A DNA stretch of 64,000 nt, taken from NCBI GenBank assembly GCA_963969395.1, contig OZ017803.1:3348001-3412000 (forward strand), given 5' to 3'. This document shows positions 60,117 through 64,000 of this stretch, in pieces. The stretch's first letter is position 1. Every line of letters starts with the position of its first letter. The position numbers and the translations under genes were made by a program. Origin of the DNA: Pseudoscleropodium purum. Its lineage: Eukaryota; Streptophyta; Bryopsida; Hypnales; Brachytheciaceae. The notes below the pieces were generated by a model. That model was not told the origin of the DNA and made no database searches. It saw nothing but the letters and a program-made list of their open reading frames with translations.

Positions 60117-61792
60117 ATCCGTTCGCATCTTCGTCTCGCACCTGTTGCGACTAATCTCCGAACCTCGGACAAACCCGCTCACAACACTTTCTCACATTCT
60201 CGGACGGAGCACACATGCAAGTAAGTTGACAGTCGCCGACTTCAACCCCAAACAGTCTTCGCCGCTTCGATTTTCACGCCTCTTTTATTTCATCTTTGCG
60301 CATCATTCGAGCCGTCATTCGCTTAGGGTTTGGTTTTCGGTATTGAGATTGCTAAATTGGGGTTTGATCGATTGTTTCTTGTTGTGTGGACAGGGGTTTG
60401 GAGGTTCGGAGATTGGAGATTGGAGCCGGATTGGAACCAGTGGATGGATTGTCGATTGACGTGAGGGTTTCATGCGGGCTTTGGTGAGGGATATCGAGGT
60501 TTCGAATTCTAGGGTTTTCGGTGAGGTGTGCATTGGCGAGCGGCGTGTTTTGGAGGCGCGTGTGTAGCTGCTCCATACGCAAGGTGTATAATCTCTTCCG
60601 TAATTCCTTCTAGGACCGAATAGGCCAATTTGGGGTCGTTATGTGAGGATTTTCGTTTGTCCGACTATTTGGTCTTTTTGACCAACACATGGCGATTCTG
60701 GTGGTATTCAATTTGGCCGCATTGAATTGTACTTTATTTCTACTACTCGTTTCTAGAGCATGAATCGTTCGTCTTTCAGGGTGGGCGGGGATCAATTGCA
60801 ATTTCAAAGAGTTTGCAGGTGCGTTTTTTGGCGTTCGGTGAGGGTGTTTGTATGATTAGGACAATTTCAAATTGAGCTGGTGTGTTTCTGGTGATGTGTT
60901 GTGCTGTTAGTTTTGCAATTATCTGGGCTCGGCGTAAAATAGATTCTGCACACACGTTATGGAGAAGGGTGATTATACCCATATTTGAGTGCGTTTGGTG
61001 ACGTTATGCTTGTTTCTTTTTCGAAGGCACCAGTGTGCTGCAAATTGAAAAGATTTAGGGGTATTGAATTATTTATGATAGAAAAAAATTAGCGAACACC
61101 TTGATGGCAAGAACATAAGAACCAGGAGACTCAGCCACAGGCACCTTATACACAAGCAAATTCTTTATTACGAATTTCTCTAAAACGATATCGGGGAATA
61201 TTCTGCACACTTGCCACCCATTCAAACTATCTCATTGAAAAAGTTGGGATCGCAGGTGGTAAGGTTAGCCCTATTCCCATTGCACCCTGGATCCATATTT
61301 TAAATGATGGATAGAGTACTTTGGGTCCAAATAACTTCTCATTTATCCAAAGGATTTCTTGAATCTTCAAGAAGGAACCTTTCCTTATGACCAATTGGAA
61401 AGCAAAAAATGAAAGAAAAGGATAGAGAAAGGATTTGGGCGTCGAGTAGGGTTAAAGAGGTTTGAGCGTATCGCAGTGTTCGCTGGTTTAACAAATTGTC
61501 GATAGGGCCTGTGACTTTGTTTCTCTGTTTAATTCCGCTATCCTCATTCCGCTACATTTGGGGGTAATTGCTTTTTAAAACAATAAAAGTTCGAGAGACG
61601 TGCCCTGATTATTGGTTTTCTGGGAATCATGCAAGCTTTGGGGTCACTTTGTGATTGGGAAGAGTTCGGGCTGTGATGTTTCAGGATTCTTGATGTTCAT
61701 ATCTAGGAGCTGAACAACATCACGTTGTACGTTAGCGTGGGTCGTGGAGGAGGAGCACACCTCGAGGGGCTTAGGTATTTTGCAAGCTTTTC
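60117..61792 (+). other. Promoter and probable spliced leader of the RNF10-type gene
   Basis: Composition changes sharply at 60117 from repeats to gene-like sequence. No reading frame here joins to the coding start. Donor-like motifs (for example ACATGCAAGTAAGTTG at 60213-60228) and acceptor-like sites suggest a 5' untranslated exon plus an intron before 61793, as is usual for large plant genes. The transcription start cannot be fixed from sequence alone. Confidence 0.4.
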
Positions 61793-64000
61793 ATGTCCAG
61801 CTCGTCTACCACTGTAGCACCGTCATCTGCTCCTCGACAACAGTTTAGAGACAAATCTTCAAGACATGGAGCTGCAGGAGGCAGTGTCCACTTTGATGGG
61901 AGTGGACACTTTGGGAGTAGTAAGGATGGCCAGGAATCTGAGGTTGCAGCCCAGGGACAAATCCCAAAGCTCAACCCTTTTGCCAAAGAGTTCGTGCCAG
62001 TTCCTTCAGCCTCAGCGTCGTTTTTCCATGTGGGGGACCCAATTGACCAAGACGTCTTCAATAACCCTGGGTCGAGTTCGGGATCAGGAGGGCGAAAGGG
62101 CCGTCATGAAACCGATCATAATGACAGGAGTGTGACCAATGTCAATATAAAGGCAGGTAAGGCTACTGCTTCTCCAGCCAGAAATGGATCCGCAAAATCT
62201 TTGCAGGATGGTGGTGGTGCCGTGGGTTCTACCCCACCTGGGGGTAAGAAGAACCAAAGTTTGAGGGCCAACCATCTTCTGAATTTCCAGTATGATCCCA
62301 TTGTGCGGCCCCCTCCACGATCCCACCAACCTCCTTCTCGAAGACAAAGGCGGGCACAGCCTTACAACAAGGAGCTCTTTTTGCAAGCGAACTTTCGGTT
62401 CCTGGTGTCTGACTTGGGCGACTACATCCTCAATGCAAGCGATCCCGACAAGATGCTACAGTGGGAAGATGTTGCTGCTGTGAATGTGACAGCTCCAGTT
62501 CCAGTGCAGTGTCCCATTTGTCTCGACACCCCTCCGTTATGTCCCCAGATAACCTCATGCGGGCACATCTTTTGCTTTCCCTGCATCTTACATTACTTCA
62601 TGCTGGGCGAGCAGCGCGGAGATCCGTGGAAGAAGTGTCCTCTTTGCTTCGCCATGATATCTGTGAAGGAGATGCGGACCGTGGTCATCAGCTCAGTGCA
62701 GCAGTACCGTCCAGGTGATTTCATCAAATTCAACCTGCTGACACGTGCCAAAAACTCTATAACTCCTTTCGAGAAGAGCAAGGGCTCCTTGGGTGCGCTA
62801 GCGTACAGTGAAGAAGGCCAGTTCCATCTCTACTCAAAGTTCACCCTCACTTCTGAAACTGAGCATGTCACGGACATTGCTGTGGCGGATCTTACTGCAT
62901 GGGCTTCTCGTGCCGAGAATCATGGGGGTGAGGATCTGGATGTCGTCCCGTATGTGTATGAGGCTATTGATCAGCTACATCAGCGGAAGGTAGCATGGAC
63001 GGAGCACCGTACGTTGGACTTTCTGTCCAGCAGTCCTCCAGTGCGACAGCGAATTGTTGCGCAGCCAAAGTCAGGGTTCCATAAGTCGGCAGAAGGTAGC
63101 TTAGCTCAGTCTCTAAGCAGTATAGATGGCGGAGAGCTGGAGACTGTTCCAGTGGATATCAATCTGGCAAAGAATGCAGTGTCCAAACGGCAGCCGGGTG
63201 GAAACAAGAGGACCGATGTAGCTGCTCAAACGGAAGCCGCTATGGCCAAGTTGAAAGAGGAAGCGGGTTGGGTTTATGAAAATGCTTTTGGAGATGATTT
63301 AGAAAGTCGTGCTTCTGAGAAGGGAGTAGAACCAGAGACAGAAAAGGTCACTCCGGAACTAGATGAATACGTCGCTGTAGAGAAGGAAAGCGATGTGGGG
63401 AGTCCATCAGATTGGGAGGATCTCGTTATGGAGGCCAAGGATCCCGTGGTTGATGCTGATAAGACACAAAAGGACGTGAAAAGAGATCAGGACGAGTCAG
63501 ATGCATACACATTTTACCAGTCTGCTGACGGGCAGTTCCTGATCCTGCATCCCCTCAACATGAAAGCTTTGCTCCACCATTATGGGGATTATGAGTCTTT
63601 GCCTTCAAGTATTGAGGCAGATATTGTAGAATTGGAATCTGTCACACAGACGGAGGGGACAAGGAAGCGATACCGATACCTTAGCCACCTACCATTGACA
63701 GCCCACTTTCGGTTATGTGAGGTGGACTTGAGTGAGATGCTACCCCCGGACGCATTTACACCCTTTTCTGAGGAGATTCGCACTCGTCAGCAAAGACGTC
63801 GACGAGTCATTCAGCAGGGAAAGGTTGAAAAGGCCAAGGAGGAGCGTCTGGCAGCTTCGATAGCGGCTTCACAACCTCGGGCTCCATCTCCTGCTGATTT
63901 TGTCGCATATATGCAATCGCTGCAGATGGAGGACCCTGTTAGCAATGATTTTGAGCTTGAGGAAACAACAACGGTCGTGACTGCAAGTCCACCAAGTGAC
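61793..64000 (+). CDS. RNF10: RNF10-type RING E3 ubiquitin ligase, N-terminal 736 aa (runs off window)
   Basis: One frame is open from ATG at 61793 (MSSSSTTVAPSSAP) to the last base, 736 codons without stop or intron. The N-terminal ~165 residues are Gly/Ser-rich and low-complexity. A conserved block follows (NHLLNFQYDPI, then ELFLQANFRFLVSD). The RING is at 240-285 with ligands C240, C243, C256, H258, C261, C264, C282, C285 (CPICLD, TSCGHIFCFPCILHYF, CPLC). Next come a block with YRPGDFIKFNLLTR, acidic stretches, and a second conserved part (FYQSADGQFLILHPLNMK, LPLTAHFRLCEVDLSEML) ending in a basic helix (RTRQQRRRRV). This order is that of RNF10. Animal and fungal relatives ubiquitinate ribosomal proteins of the small subunit on stalled ribosomes; a plant role is inferred. 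The C-terminal end lies outside the window. Confidence 0.93.
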   Translation, partial: MSSSSTTVAPSSAPRQQFRDKSSRHGAAGGSVHFDGSGHFGSSKDGQESEVAAQGQIPKLNPFAKEFVPVPSASASFFHVGDPIDQDVFNNPGSSSGSGGRKGRHETDHNDRSVTNVNIKAGKATASPARNGSAKSLQDGGGAVGSTPPGGKKNQSLRANHLLNFQYDPIVRPPPRSHQPPSRRQRRAQPYNKELFLQANFRFLVSDLGDYILNASDPDKMLQWEDVAAVNVTAPVPVQCPICLDTPPLCPQITSCGHIFCFPCILHYFMLGEQRGDPWKKCPLCFAMISVKEMRTVVISSVQQYRPGDFIKFNLLTRAKNSITPFEKSKGSLGALAYSEEGQFHLYSKFTLTSETEHVTDIAVADLTAWASRAENHGGEDLDVVPYVYEAIDQLHQRKVAWTEHRTLDFLSSSPPVRQRIVAQPKSGFHKSAEGSLAQSLSSIDGGELETVPVDINLAKNAVSKRQPGGNKRTDVAAQTEAAMAKLKEEAGWVYENAFGDDLESRASEKGVEPETEKVTPELDEYVAVEKESDVGSPSDWEDLVMEAKDPVVDADKTQKDVKRDQDESDAYTFYQSADGQFLILHPLNMKALLHHYGDYESLPSSIEADIVELESVTQTEGTRKRYRYLSHLPLTAHFRLCEVDLSEMLPPDAFTPFSEEIRTRQQRRRRVIQQGKVEKAKEERLAASIAASQPRAPSPADFVAYMQSLQMEDPVSNDFELEETTTVVTASPPSD

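Noticed and set aside
1..64000. LTR retrotransposons or autonomous DNA transposons
   Set aside because: No reverse transcriptase, integrase, gag or transposase motifs were recognised in any frame, and no long direct-repeat pair with primer-binding or polypurine features was seen.
1..64000. tRNA or rRNA genes
   Set aside because: No A/B-box pair with cloverleaf potential and no rRNA-like stretch was noticed by eye. A covariance-model scan would be needed to exclude them fully.

Overview
The window is nuclear DNA of a land plant. The genes belong to plant-specific or plant-type families: BTB-TAZ, SAUR, DC1-type Cys/His-rich, a small secreted LRR protein and an AP2-like protein. Coding exons are interrupted by GT-AG introns of about 150-650 bases. 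Moderately GC-rich gene islands sit in visibly AT-rich, repeat-derived DNA full of small inverted-repeat elements. The divergent AP2-like domain makes me lean to a spore-bearing plant (bryophyte, lycophyte or fern) rather than a flowering plant. That is an impression, not a demonstration.

Layout. 1-5240 is old repeats, including a 636-base element with CCCCTAAATG inverted ends flanked by TTAA. 5256-5493 (-) is an unrecognised protein-like ORF. 6612-8500 (-) is a complete two-exon LRR gene. 8501-11625 is its upstream region, with a recurring short motif. 11626-21840 is repeats only. 21841-34175 is a SAUR neighbourhood: two duplicated segments each carry a SAUR copy killed by a nonsense codon (24560-24940 and 27938-28318, both -), and a third copy is intact (33174-33554, +). 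The intact copy has a 585-base inverted-repeat transposon, with a perfect 8-base target duplication, between its TATA-like box and its ATG. 35781-41219 is an AP2-like gene with a probable non-coding 5' part. 41220-51110 is repeats with a decayed RMA/RNF5-type RING fragment and two well-bounded small elements. 51114-52145 (-) is a DC1 protein gene. 54925-57624 (+) is a complete six-exon BTB-TAZ gene. 58656-60116 is a 650-base tandem duplication. 61793 to the window end (+) is the 5' part of an RNF10-type RING E3 gene that runs off the edge.

The genes do not form a pathway. Each has its own leader, and three of them (LRR, AP2-like, DC1) have degenerate short repeats just upstream. The most notable material is in the mobile-element record. 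Several repeat families end in TTAA-CCC...GGG-TTAA, the architecture expected of piggyBac-type transposition and unusual for plants. The three SAUR copies also provide natural empty sites, a micro-inversion and a private tandem expansion that let the order of events be read directly. No transposase or reverse-transcriptase coding region is visible, so all the elements here are non-autonomous or decayed.
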